Shown: positions 1-7,591 of the stretch, piece after piece
Layout: each line of letters begins with the position of its first letter
Position numbering within the stretch: the stretch's first letter is position 1
Source of the DNA: Promicromonospora sp049532985
GTDB taxonomy: Bacteria > Actinomycetota > Actinomycetes > Actinomycetales > Cellulomonadaceae
Reading direction: 5' to 3'
NCBI RefSeq assembly: GCF_049532985.1
Contig: NZ_CP186693.1
Coordinates: 1,426,001 to 1,490,000, forward strand
Length of the DNA: 64,000 nt
The notes under the pieces: generated by a model
The model's input: the letters and a program-made list of their open reading frames with translations, nothing else
Told to the model about the DNA's origin: nothing
The model's database searches: none
Position numbers and translations under genes: made by a program

Positions 1-148
1 CGAGGCGCGGGTCGTACCCGGGCTTGACGTCGCCGGAGCCCACCGGGTGCCCGGCGGCCTCCACGAGGTCGTGCTCGCCGGCGGGGGAGCGGTCGGGGTG
101 GTCGGGTGCGGCCGCCGTGGAGGCCGTCACCTCCGTGTTCTCGGTCAT
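1..148 (-). CDS. N-terminus of a probable NCS1 nucleobase/cation symporter (partial)
   Basis: The first 49 codons of a leftward gene cut by the window edge. The start is an ATG at 146-148 with a GGAAGG Shine-Dalgarno about 8 bases upstream. The visible protein is an acidic, alanine-rich leader ending SGDVKPGYDPRL. I associate that ending with the cytoplasmic N-terminus of actinobacterial NCS1 transporters, just before the first membrane helix, but no membrane segment is inside the window, so the family is a memory-based inference. It is divergent from the XRE-cupin gene; that layout is typical of a transporter controlled by its own regulator. Another permease family (amino acid or polyamine) is possible. 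Confidence 0.45.
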   Translation of the reverse strand, partial: MTENTEVTASTAAAPDHPDRSPAGEHDLVEAAGHPVGSGDVKPGYDPRL

Positions 149-366
149 GAGCGGCCTTCCGAGGGAGTGGTCTGCGAGGTCCCCATGAAGTTATGGGTTA
201 ACGCGAGTGCGCCGGTTTCCCGGGCGTAACCAGGTCGTAAGGCTCATGTTCAGTGATGGCTTCACGGGTGTTTCGGGATGTATCGGGCACGTGACGCCAG
301 GCGTGTCGCCGGTGTGTCGCGCTGCCGCGGGCGCGGGCCGGGCCCGCGCGCTCGTACGATGCGGCG

Positions 367-960
367 GTGTCCTCCGAACCGTCGCTGGGTGCCCGACTGC
401 GCTCCCTGCGTGAAGCCCGAGGTGTGTCGGCGCGCAGCCTCGCCGCGACGCTCGGCATCTCGGCCAGCGCCGTGTCCCAGATCGAGCGGGACGTGATGCG
501 CCCGTCGGTGGTCCGGCTGCTGGCCATCACCGACGCGCTCGGCGTGCCGTTGTCCGACGTCTTCGAGCCGCCGGAGGCCGCCGCCGGACCGCGCGGCGGG
601 GCGGGGGAGCTGGAGCAGGCCGGGATCGCCGTCACCCGGGCCTGGGAGGCGTCACCCGTGACGCTCGACGGCGGGGTCACCTTCCGCAGGCTCTCGCCCC
701 GTCCCATGCCCGGGCTCGACTTCTTCGAGTCCGTGTACCCGCCCGGCGCGACGGCGACGCTCGGCGACTCCGAGCTGTTCCGGCACGAGGGGTACGAGAT
801 CGGCAACGTCGTCTCGGGCGAGCTCACGGTCGAGCTGGCCGACGACGTGGTCGTGCTGGCAGCCGGTGACTCGATCAGCTACCCCTGCTCGGTGCCGCAC
901 CGGATCCGGAACGCCGGGGTGCGGCCGGCGGTGGCGACCTGGCTGATCGTGCATCCCTAG
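367..960 (+). CDS. XRE-family regulator with C-terminal cupin domain
   Basis: A 197-residue cytoplasmic transcription factor. An N-terminal helix-turn-helix (about residues 6-60, with the recognition stretch ISASAVSQIERDVMRPSV) is followed by a linker and a cupin fold from about residue 110, with the usual EGYEIGNVVSGELTVEL and GDSISYPCSVPHRIRNAG blocks. The family length is about 180-200, so it is complete. Such proteins normally sense a small ligand in the cupin and control the adjacent catabolic or transport gene; the divergent transporter at 1-148 is the natural target. The GTG start at 367 places the HTH at the usual distance. It lies on the chromosomal side of the tRNA and is not part of the element. 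Confidence 0.85.
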   Translation: MSSEPSLGARLRSLREARGVSARSLAATLGISASAVSQIERDVMRPSVVRLLAITDALGVPLSDVFEPPEAAAGPRGGAGELEQAGIAVTRAWEASPVTLDGGVTFRRLSPRPMPGLDFFESVYPPGATATLGDSELFRHEGYEIGNVVSGELTVELADDVVVLAAGDSISYPCSVPHRIRNAGVRPAVATWLIVHP

Positions 961-968
961 TCGCGGGG

Positions 969-1393
969 TCAGACAGCCGGGATGGTCGTCCTGGTCAGCC
1001 GCTCGGAGACCTCCCAGACGCGTGCCGCCTCGGTGAGGCTGCGCAGCGCTCTCGACCGTGCCGGCCAGGACATCGCGGGCGGAGAGCCAGCGGATCATCC
1101 GCCGGCCGGGGGTCTCCTGTGCGCGGCCCAGCTCGGGCCGCGCGGTAGCCGTTCGCGCCGGTGACCACCGCGCGCCGGCCGGCCTGCGACGGCATGTCCG
1201 CGGTGGTCCAGTCGGGCAGCTCCGCACCCGGGGCGGTGAGGCGTCCCACGCCGAAGGAGAGCGCGCCGGCCGCGACGCCGACGGCCGCCATCTGCAGCAC
1301 GGCGCGGCGCGATGGTCCGCGCCGGTGGCCCGTGCGGTCGTCTCGTCCGCTCCGAGATGGCTGGTCGGGCGGGTCGGTCGGTGGGTGTGACAT
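969..1393 (-). pseudogene. Decayed short-chain dehydrogenase (SDR) with internal deletion
   Basis: The reading begins at an ATG (1391-1393) with a twin-arginine-like leader (SRRAVLQMAAVGVAAGALSF) followed by TADMPSQAGRRAVVTGANG, the start of an SDR Rossmann fold (TGxxxGxG). After TGANG the frame loses meaning. The last sense segment, in another frame and ending at the stop 969-971, reads LTEAARVWEVSERLTRTTIP, which is the C-terminal tail of the same enzyme family. A normal SDR of this type is about 300 residues; here roughly 120 codons remain, so the catalytic YxxxK part is deleted and the ends are frameshifted. It is a chromosomal relic beside the insertion site. Confidence 0.65.
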
Positions 1394-1627
1394 GTCCTGC
1401 TCCTCGTTCGGCGTGCACCGCGGCGCGGTCTGTCGTCGATCGTCGGCGGACCGTCCTCGTGTATCCAGGACCCGCTGATCACAGGCTGGCGAGGTGGTGC
1501 GGCGGCGTCGGGCCCGATGAGGCGAGCGACCCGGACGTGGTCGAGGCGCGCCGAACGTCGTCTGGTCGGGCGCAGGCCCTGAGGTGGGGTAGTATTTCCG
1601 TCGGCCCCAAGGGGCCAAACCGGTAGC

Positions 1628-1643
1628 CTTGAGCATGCTCAAG
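1628..1643. repeat. Perfect 16-bp palindrome upstream of the tRNA
   Basis: CTTGAGCA followed directly by its reverse complement TGCTCAAG, ending 7 bases before the mature tRNA. It could be a protein-binding site or part of the tRNA leader; nothing further is visible. Confidence 0.5.
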
Positions 1644-1650
1644 AACACCG

Positions 1651-1724
<74 letters not shown>

Positions 1725-1728
1725 CCGA

Positions 1729-1764
1729 TTCAGGCCTGGAAACTCAAGGGTTTCCAGGCCTGAA
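1729..1764 (+). terminator. 15-bp perfect stem-loop directly after the tRNA
   Basis: TTCAGGCCTGGAAAC (1729-1743), a 6-base loop, then the exact reverse complement (1750-1764), followed by GGGTTT. It starts 5 bases after the tRNA. It can act as the tRNA terminator and, being on the element side of the junction, may also be part of the attachment site. Confidence 0.6.
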
Positions 1765-1786
1765 GGGTTTCTGAGATTTGAACCGG

Positions 1787-1823
1787 TCATCAAATACTCA
1801 TCAAATAGGCCGCCTGGGCGGCC
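1787..1823. repeat. Tandem TCATCAAATA repeats and GGCCGCC hairpin in the att region
   Basis: TCATCAAATA occurs twice with an exact 11-bp step (1787-1797 and 1798-1808) in an otherwise GC-rich region, then GGCCGCC-TG-GGCGGCC forms a 7-bp hairpin (1808-1823). Just before, GATTTGAACC (1775-1784) is an inverted copy of the tRNA T arm. Short AT-rich direct repeats between a tRNA attachment site and int/xis fit arm-type or Xis binding sites, but this is inference. Confidence 0.5.
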
Positions 1824-1907
1824 AAATCTCGGCATCCGGGATGCGGGCCGCGCAGCGCGCGCGGGTCGTCTCGGGACGGTGCGGAGCACAGCACGCACCT
1901 GAGTGTC

Positions 1908-2186
1908 ATGGAGACGCACACATCCCCCGCGGGTGGGCTGGACCCGCTGCTGAGCCTGGACGAGTTGGCCGAGTACCTCGGCATCCCGGTCCGGACGATC
2001 TACGACTGGCGCACCGACGGCAAGGGCCCGCGCGGCGTCCGGATCGGCAAGCACGTGAAGTTCTTCCACTCCGACGTGCGCGCGTGGCTCGACCAGCAGC
2101 GCGAGCCCGCTCCGGGCCGTGCCGGGCAGCCTGCGTGGCCGCCCGAGCAGTCCGAACCGGCGGCCACGGAAGCCGGGGGGCGGTGA
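1908..2186 (+). CDS. xis: Excisionase (MerR/AlpA-like helix-turn-helix)
   Basis: A 92-residue basic DNA-binding protein. Residues about 12-62 (LSLDELAEYLGIPVRTIYDW ... VRIGKHVKFFHSDVRAWLDQ) are the winged helix-turn-helix of the AlpA/Xis type, with the RTIYDWR recognition helix and the wing. The C-terminal 25 residues are low-complexity. It ends 6 bases before int, so the two are co-transcribed. Its expected role is to direct the integrase toward excision by bending the attachment DNA. Start: the first ATG that gives the whole domain. Confidence 0.85.
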   Translation: METHTSPAGGLDPLLSLDELAEYLGIPVRTIYDWRTDGKGPRGVRIGKHVKFFHSDVRAWLDQQREPAPGRAGQPAWPPEQSEPAATEAGGR

Positions 2187-2192
2187 CCGTCC

Positions 2193-3419
2193 ATGGCTAA
2201 GCCTCGTACACCGATCGGCACGTGGGGTGCCATCAACCTGGACCGTACCGCCTCCGGCGCCGACAGGGCACGGACCTGGTTCCGGGACCTGGACGGCCGG
2301 TCCCGGCTCGTGCAGGCCTCCGGGGAGACACCGAAGCAGGCCGAGATCGCGCTCAAGGCCAAGCTGGCCCGGCGGATCAGGCGGTCGTCGGGAAGTGTCG
2401 AGCTGACGGCCGACAGCGCGTTCACGCGCCTGGTCGAGGTGTGGCTGGAAGACATCGAGCTGGACGATCTGGCGCCCTCGACCCGGGAGCTGTACGAGCG
2501 GGACATGCGCACGCTCGTGCTGCCTGCCTTCCGGGACATGACGCTGCGCGAGATCTCCATCATGAAGGTCGACCGATTCCTCAAGGAGCAGCAGAAGCAG
2601 TCCTACGCCAGGGCCAAGCACGCCAAGGTGGTGCTGAACCTGGCTCTGGGGCTGGCGTTGCGGTACGAGGCGATCGACCGCAACCCGGTGGCCGGGACCA
2701 AGCGGCTGCGCCGGCCGAAGACGGAGGCCAAGGCCCTGGCCCATGCCCAGGTCGACGCCATCCGGGCCGCTGTGCGTGCGTGGCGGCGAGGAGACCAGAA
2801 GGTTCCTGGACCGCCGCCGGACGGACAGCTCGAAGTGATCATCGAGGTGATGCTGGGGTCCTCGCTGCGGATTGGTGAGGTCCTGGCGCTACGCCGCTGC
2901 GATGTCGACCTCACCACCAACCCGGCCACCGTCCGCAACTCCGGCACGATCATCTCGCCCAAGGGCAAGCCGACCTACCGGCAGCCCAGGCCGAAGACCT
3001 CGACCTCGGTGCGGCGTATCGCCGTGCCGACCTACACGGCCGAGGCGCTGCGCCGGCAGCTGATGTCCTCGGCCGGCGAGCCACCGGAGACGCTGTTGTT
3101 CCGCTCGCGGAACAAGACTCCGCTGACGACGAACAACGTACGACGCCGGTTGCGGGACATCCTCAAGGAGGTCGGCATCACTGGCGTGACGCCGCACTCG
3201 TTCCGCCGCACGGTGGCCACAACCGTGGATCGGGCCGGCGGGACCGCGATGGCGGCGCAGCTCCTTGGGCACACATCTACGGAGATCACCAAGCGGCACT
3301 ACATCGAGCCGGACGAGAACGTGGACGTGCGCACCGCGGAGATCCTGGAATCACTCGCGCCAGGCAAGTCTCCGGGTCAGGCAGCCGGACACGAAGGAGG
3401 GCTGGCAGGCACAGAGTAG
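2193..3419 (+). CDS. int: Tyrosine recombinase (integrase)
   Basis: A 408-residue site-specific recombinase. An AP2-like arm-binding segment lies at about residues 10-60, a SAM-like core-binding domain at 72-170, and the catalytic domain at 180-390. The catalytic set is visible: R226 (SSLRIGEVLALR), a basic residue near K268, H335 and R338 (TPHSFRR), H360 (LLGHTSTEITKRHY) and the nucleophile Y370. Length and order match phage and ICE integrases of actinomycetes. Beside tRNA-Pro and xis, it should integrate and excise the element at the tRNA 3' end. A short tail after residue 375 is low-complexity. Confidence 0.95.
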   Translation: MAKPRTPIGTWGAINLDRTASGADRARTWFRDLDGRSRLVQASGETPKQAEIALKAKLARRIRRSSGSVELTADSAFTRLVEVWLEDIELDDLAPSTRELYERDMRTLVLPAFRDMTLREISIMKVDRFLKEQQKQSYARAKHAKVVLNLALGLALRYEAIDRNPVAGTKRLRRPKTEAKALAHAQVDAIRAAVRAWRRGDQKVPGPPPDGQLEVIIEVMLGSSLRIGEVLALRRCDVDLTTNPATVRNSGTIISPKGKPTYRQPRPKTSTSVRRIAVPTYTAEALRRQLMSSAGEPPETLLFRSRNKTPLTTNNVRRRLRDILKEVGITGVTPHSFRRTVATTVDRAGGTAMAAQLLGHTSTEITKRHYIEPDENVDVRTAEILESLAPGKSPGQAAGHEGGLAGTE

Positions 3420-3709
3420 GACGTGGTCCGCACGGCGCGTGCCACGTGAGCGACAGGTCTGCGGCCCGTTGAGGGCCGCGGACCTGTTCCTCGCCACCAC
3501 TGACGCCGCCGCCCTGGAAACTCTGGGCAGGTTCCGCGGCCTGTAGGACCTCGCGGCCGCGTCGGTCCACCGCATGCACCTTTGCAGAACCACCCCGTGC
3601 TTCGGCTCCTGCTTGGTCGCCGCAAGTTTGCGCCCGCGGCAGGGCGGGCTCGTCGTTGTCTCGTAGCTGGTGGCTCGGCGACTTAGCTCAGGTGATGAGG
3701 CTGGAACTG
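3420..3709. other. Gap downstream of int; no gene seen
   Basis: About 290 bases between the convergent ends of int and the first leftward element gene. All six frames give only short, compositionally implausible readings. No hairpin as strong as the one at 1729 was noticed. Confidence 0.5.
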
Positions 3710-3872
3710 TCAGAACGGGGGCTCGATGCCCGGGTTGGTGGGTGGCTCGTCGCGGGGCAGTAGCACCGCGGCCAGTTGCTCAGTGGGGTCCACGACGGGC
3801 TCTGGCGGCCCCCATGATCATGTCGACGGCATCCTGTGTGCCGCTCCCAAACTGCCGGTCGTGCACGCTCAT
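3710..3872 (-). pseudogene. Small frameshifted gene sharing the C-terminal tail of the 6974-7495 protein
   Basis: An ATG at 3870-3872 with a good AAGGAG site opens MSVHDRQFGSGTQDAVDMIM but stops at 3780. Dropping one base from the run of five C at 3809-3813 joins it to PPEPVVDPTEQLAAVLLPRD and the ending EPPTNPGIEPPF, stop at 3710-3712, giving 53 residues. The last part (LPRDEPPTNPGIEPPF) is nearly identical to the end of the protein at 6974-7495. It is therefore either a sequencing error, a recent homopolymer mutation or a phase-variable gene. Function unknown. It is the last gene of the leftward block. Confidence 0.55.
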
Positions 3873-3989
3873 GATGTCTCCTTCGGGTCGTCGCGGTCGG
3901 CGTCCAGGCGGCCCGTAGACCGTCGTGGCGTCGGGGGTTGCCGGCAGTGTCTTCTTGCTGGTCGGTGGTGTGGCTGCCCGGGCGTGGAA

Positions 3990-4319
3990 TCATGGCCCCC
4001 GTTGTTCGGGTTCGGGCGTCACCTGCGGGGTCGGATGACCTGGTCGGGTTGGGTCTGTGCGGTGGTGGGCGCGCAGCCGTGCGACCACCGCGCGTGCCGT
4101 GTCCAGGTCATGCGCTGGGACAACCGAAGGACTCGGCGGACGCTGCCCGTCGACGCCCCGTGAGATGCCGGTGCGACCGGCGGGACCATCGGCGGTGGAG
4201 CGCGGTGTCGGCCTGCGGCCACGGCCATCGTCGGCGATCTGCGCGAGCGCGGTCCGTGGCTCGGGTGCCAGGTTGGTGTGATCGGGCAGGACGGTCGTGT
4301 CACCTGGCTCAGCGATCAC
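3990..4319 (-). CDS. Hypothetical protein
   Basis: A 109-residue reading with GTG start at 4317-4319, preceded by GGAGCCAG, 20 bases after the stop of the DUF4192 gene. The most ordered part is VVPAHDLDTARAVVARLRAH, a probable amphipathic helix; the rest is proline- and threonine-rich. Third codon positions are strongly GC-biased in this frame, which supports coding. No family recognised. Confidence 0.45.
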   Translation of the reverse strand: MIAEPGDTTVLPDHTNLAPEPRTALAQIADDGRGRRPTPRSTADGPAGRTGISRGVDGQRPPSPSVVPAHDLDTARAVVARLRAHHRTDPTRPGHPTPQVTPEPEQRGP

Positions 4320-4339
4320 CTGGCTCCGTGGTCGGGCGG

Positions 4340-5398
4340 TCAGATACCCATGGCGTCGGACAGTGGTGGCTCTGGCGGGCGACGAGTGCTGGTCCATGCC
4401 TCCGTGGGGCGCGTCGTGCCTGTCCTGGTCTGGTTCGCTGTCCAGGCCGCGTCGGCCTCCTGGAGCCTGTTGTCGGCGTCCTTGAGGATGGCGCGCCGGA
4501 TCGGTTCCGGGCGGGCGCCGTGGTGGTGGGCGATGCTGACGAGGTTGGCGAGCCTGTGCGCCGGGTTGGTGTGCCGGAGCAGTCCTTCGACCTGGGGCGG
4601 GGGCCACCCGGTCAGGTAGGCGACTGCGGCGGCGGTGGTGGCCAGTGCGGGTCGTTGCGAGGGCGGGGCTGCCCGGAAGGTGCGGATCAGCGCGTCGACG
4701 CGCTGGCGGTGCTGGCGGCCGTGGATCGCATGGGCTATGACGGTGTCGCGCACGATGGTGCTCTGGCTGACCAGGTGGGCCAGGGACTGGAGATGGTTGA
4801 CGTCGTCGACGCGCCCGCTGGCCAGGTGGTCCAGGGCGGTTCGCGCGAGGTCGGCGCGGGTGGTCGGCGAGAGGGTGGTCAGGTAGGTGGCCCTGGCCTG
4901 GTCGAGCTCGGTGAAGAGCGGCTCCGGCAGCGGGGCGACGGAGGCGACGAGGTCGTTCCGGCTGGCTGCTGGCGTGGGGGCGCCGCGCAGGACGAGGTCC
5001 GGTGGCGGGGTGGGAAGGGTGGTGCGGGGTCCCCAGGTCTCGGTCAGGTTGTCCAGGACCCGCCACGACCCGTCCTGGACGTGCAGCACGGTGGAGCGCG
5101 CGTCGAACACTTCGCACAGCTCTGTCGCCAGGTCGAAGGCCCAGGTGCCGCCGTCGGGGCCGTAACCGGTCACGGCCACGTGGTCGATCGGGCCTTCGTC
5201 CTTGAGTACCTGCGCGAAGTGTCCGGCGGCCTGCCCTGGCCCGGCGTCTGGGTCCCAGTGCACGGCGGCGTGAACGATGGCCACGCCGCGGGGCCCGTAC
5301 AGGCTGGTCACGACCTGGTCGTCGTCGGGCTGGTGGCCCAGGACATAGGGCAGCTGGGCCAGGTAGCGACCGAGGACGGGGCTGGGTTCGGTGGGCAT
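4340..5398 (-). CDS. DUF4192 domain protein
   Basis: A 352-residue cytoplasmic protein of the actinobacterial DUF4192 family, recognised from the N-terminal pattern LAQLPYVLGHQPDDDQVVTS, the central AVTGYGPDGG-type strand and the C-terminal helical part ending ALATTAAAVAYLTGWPPPQV. Function of the family is unknown; it is common in actinomycete plasmids, ICEs and genomes. The open frame runs a further 190 codons upstream, but that extension is Arg/Pro/His-rich without domain character, so I start at the ATG 5396-5398, which gives the usual beginning of the family. It follows the methyltransferase-like genes in the leftward block. Confidence 0.8.
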   Translation of the reverse strand: MPTEPSPVLGRYLAQLPYVLGHQPDDDQVVTSLYGPRGVAIVHAAVHWDPDAGPGQAAGHFAQVLKDEGPIDHVAVTGYGPDGGTWAFDLATELCEVFDARSTVLHVQDGSWRVLDNLTETWGPRTTLPTPPPDLVLRGAPTPAASRNDLVASVAPLPEPLFTELDQARATYLTTLSPTTRADLARTALDHLASGRVDDVNHLQSLAHLVSQSTIVRDTVIAHAIHGRQHRQRVDALIRTFRAAPPSQRPALATTAAAVAYLTGWPPPQVEGLLRHTNPAHRLANLVSIAHHHGARPEPIRRAILKDADNRLQEADAAWTANQTRTGTTRPTEAWTSTRRPPEPPLSDAMGI

Positions 5399-5819
5399 CT
5401 TCCTGCTTCTTTCGCTCAATGGCCGAGGGGGTGACGGGTGGGAGGGAAAGGTGTGCGCGACGGTCCGCGACCGCGGGGCAGCACGTTCCCGGTGGAACGC
5501 TGTCTCGTGGTGCACCCGACGCGGCACCGCACAGCGCGCGCGGCCCCGGGCTGTCGTCGACGTTCGGTTCGGGGCGTTGCTGCCGGGCCGGCCGAGGTGC
5601 GCGGGCCGGGCGCCGTACCGGGGACGGGAGGTCCGGATGGGCGCGCTGTCGATCTGGCCGACGACGGACATGCGCGTTGCCGTGGGGCCTCGTGCGAGTG
5701 CGACAGCGCAGTTGTGCACTGCAGGGGCTGGCAGGGTGGGTGTCTGGCCGCGGTGGTGTGCGTGTCCGGGCAGGAGTGGGGCATCCTGCTGGTGTCCGCC
5801 GATGAGGTGGTGTGCGCCT
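5399..5819. other. 420-base gap; no convincing gene
   Basis: Between the DUF4192 start and the end of the next gene. Open frames exist in several phases because the DNA is GC-rich, but none has ordered protein character, a good ribosome site and family resemblance together. It may be a long leader of the DUF4192 gene. Confidence 0.4.
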
Positions 5820-6863
5820 CTACAGGGAGGGTGGGTCCGTCTGGCGGCTGGGTGAGGGCGGCCTGTCTGGTGATCGAGGGCTGGGCGGGCGGGGTGTGTC
5901 GGTGGGTGTGGGGCGTTGGTGGGCGTCGAGCTGGAAGTCGATGGCCTCGCGCACGTGCCCGGCAAGGATCATGTCCAGGTCGTCGGTGAAGTTGCCGGTG
6001 ATCGGCGTGACGGTGGTCAGGTCGGGGTCGATCGGGTCGGGCACGAGGTTGCCGAGCAGGGCCCAGCGTGCGGTGGCGTAGCAGTTGTTGATCAGCAGGT
6101 CGGGCGCTCCGGGCACGTGCACGGGGACCAGGTCGATGAAGTTGATCCCGTCGGGTTGGTGGCCGGGCTCGCGGCGGCGCAGCAGGAGCAGGTCGACGGG
6201 ACTGTCCTGCAGCGGTGCGGCGCGCAGCGCCGAGGCTGGGAGCCGGGTGGCGGCGATCAGGTCCGCTTGGTGGGCGATCGAGCGGCGGGGTTGTGCGTCG
6301 GGCCCGTCCAGGAGCTGCCGGTGGGTCAGTGCGACCAGGAGTCCGCCGGGTCTCAGCCAGGACAGGGCTTGGTGGATCAGGGAGTGGTGAAGTGCGGTGA
6401 TGTCGATCTGGCTGTCGTGGGACAGGGTCCGTGCGTCGCACAGCGGCAGGTTTGTGATCGCCAGGTCCGCGTCGTCCATGTCGGGCCGGGTCGCGGGTCG
6501 AAGGTTGAGGTCGTGGTGGGGCCACTGGTCGGTCGTGGGCAGGTCGCCGGCCAGCACGACCCGGTCGGGCAGGTTGTCGACGTCGTCGATGGTGATGCCT
6601 TCGGTGACCCGGGGCCGGTCGGGCGGGGCGCCGGCGAGCAGCTCGGCGTCCGCGCCCGCGACCAGGAACCTGCCATCGGTGTATCCCAGGGCGTTGAGAT
6701 GGCCCCACAGGTTGGTTGCGATCGCTTCGTGCGCGGCGTATCCGCTCGCGGCGCTGTGGATGTGGCGGGCCATCGTGTCCAGGATCGACTCCGTGGTCCC
6801 GACCAGGACCGGTATGTCGTTGATCGGGTTGCCGTCGTCGTCTGTCGCACCGGTCATGTGCAT
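5820..6863 (-). CDS. Adenine-methyltransferase-like protein, paralogue 1
   Basis: 347 residues. The ATG at 6861-6863 follows a GAGGAG site and is preferred over the ATG at 6890, which has none. The core resembles the N6-adenine methylase half of large helicase-methylase proteins: a motif-I position FLVAGADAELLAG (66-78), a motif-IV position DLAITNLPL (133-141), LRPGGLLVALTHRQLLD (170-186), ADLIAATRLPASALR (200-214), SPVDLLLLRRREPG (221-234), and the trailing NNCYATARWALLGN. In active enzymes motif IV is NPPF or NxPF; here it is NLPL, and motif I lacks the GxG signature, so catalysis and SAM binding are doubtful. The C-terminal 35 residues are Pro/Thr-rich. One of five paralogues in 10 kb. Confidence 0.7.
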   Translation of the reverse strand: MHMTGATDDDGNPINDIPVLVGTTESILDTMARHIHSAASGYAAHEAIATNLWGHLNALGYTDGRFLVAGADAELLAGAPPDRPRVTEGITIDDVDNLPDRVVLAGDLPTTDQWPHHDLNLRPATRPDMDDADLAITNLPLCDARTLSHDSQIDITALHHSLIHQALSWLRPGGLLVALTHRQLLDGPDAQPRRSIAHQADLIAATRLPASALRAAPLQDSPVDLLLLRRREPGHQPDGINFIDLVPVHVPGAPDLLINNCYATARWALLGNLVPDPIDPDLTTVTPITGNFTDDLDMILAGHVREAIDFQLDAHQRPTPTDTPRPPSPRSPDRPPSPSRQTDPPSL

Positions 6864-6973
6864 GGTCTTCTCCTCGTGGCTGGTGTTCATGTCAGGGGTT
6901 CTTGTCGCCCTGCGGGCTCGTGGCCGTCGCCTCGTGGCTCGGGGTGCGGCGGTTGTGTTGGGGGACTGGGATG

Positions 6974-7495
6974 TCAGAACGGGGGCTCGATCCCGGTGCT
7001 GGTGGGCGGCTCGTCGCGGGGAGGCAGGAACCCGAAGGCCGCGGCTTGACCGCGGGGTCGGGGCGGGATGAGGTCGCGGATCTGGAGCTGGGCGCGGATG
7101 TGGGCGGTCTCTCGTGCTGCGGCTGGGTAGTCGTCGATGTCTGGGCCGAGGCCTTCCCAGCGGGTGCCGTCCTGGTCGGACACGATCTCTTCTCGGTGCC
7201 CACGGTCCATGTCGTCCAGCACCTGGCCGGCGAATTCGGGTCTATCGACCAGGCGCTGGATGTTGCCGCCGGCCTCGATGAGCGGGTACAGGCAGAACGA
7301 GGGGCGCGGGTCGGGGTCGTAGGTCCAGTGCTGTGAGTCGTAGACCTTCTGGCTGTAGGTCACGTACTCGGCCCAGACCCGGCGTGCGGTGCGAAGCCGG
7401 GATGCGTCCGCTCCCGGGCTCATACCGGGGAAGCCGAGGGTGAGCGCATGCCAGCGTTCGGCGCGCAGAGCCTGGTCGAAGCTCATCGCGGGCAT
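6974..7495 (-). CDS. Hypothetical protein with conserved GIEPPF tail
   Basis: 173 residues, ATG at 7493-7495 with AGGAGG six bases upstream. The middle (WAEYVTYSQKVYDSQHWTYD, GGNIQRLVDRPEFAGQVLDD) looks like a compact alpha/beta fold with many aromatic residues. The end FLPPRDEPPTSTGIEPPF is shared with the small gene at 3710-3872, so the tail is a short conserved peptide, perhaps an interaction or targeting motif. No family recognised. It sits between methyltransferase-like paralogues 1 and 2. Confidence 0.7.
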   Translation of the reverse strand: MPAMSFDQALRAERWHALTLGFPGMSPGADASRLRTARRVWAEYVTYSQKVYDSQHWTYDPDPRPSFCLYPLIEAGGNIQRLVDRPEFAGQVLDDMDRGHREEIVSDQDGTRWEGLGPDIDDYPAAARETAHIRAQLQIRDLIPPRPRGQAAAFGFLPPRDEPPTSTGIEPPF

Positions 7496-7514
7496 GACCT
7501 ACCTCCTGTCCGGT

Positions 7515-7522
7515 CAGGTGCG
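7515..7522 (-). promoter_or_regulatory. YGCACCTG motif
   Basis: CGCACCTG on the minus strand, 20 bases before the start at 7495 and just upstream of the AGGAGG site. Confidence 0.4.
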
Positions 7523-7591
7523 CGGCAGCCGGCGGCACGGCTGGTGCCTCTGTTGCGCATCACTGCTGGGTCCTGGGCTGGTGGCCGGGCG

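Noticed and set aside
1603..1618. GGCCCC-AA-GGGGCC hairpin before the tRNA
   Set aside because: Too short with a 2-base loop; common by chance in this composition.
3688..3993. A 101-codon minus frame starting with an ATGA overlap
   Set aside because: Sequence has no ordered character after about residue 35 and overlaps the small gene at 3710-3872, which has a ribosome site and a paralogue tail.
5399..5965. N-terminal extension of the DUF4192 gene
   Set aside because: The extra 190 codons are Arg/His/Pro-rich and lack family similarity; the ATG at 5398 yields the usual N-terminus.
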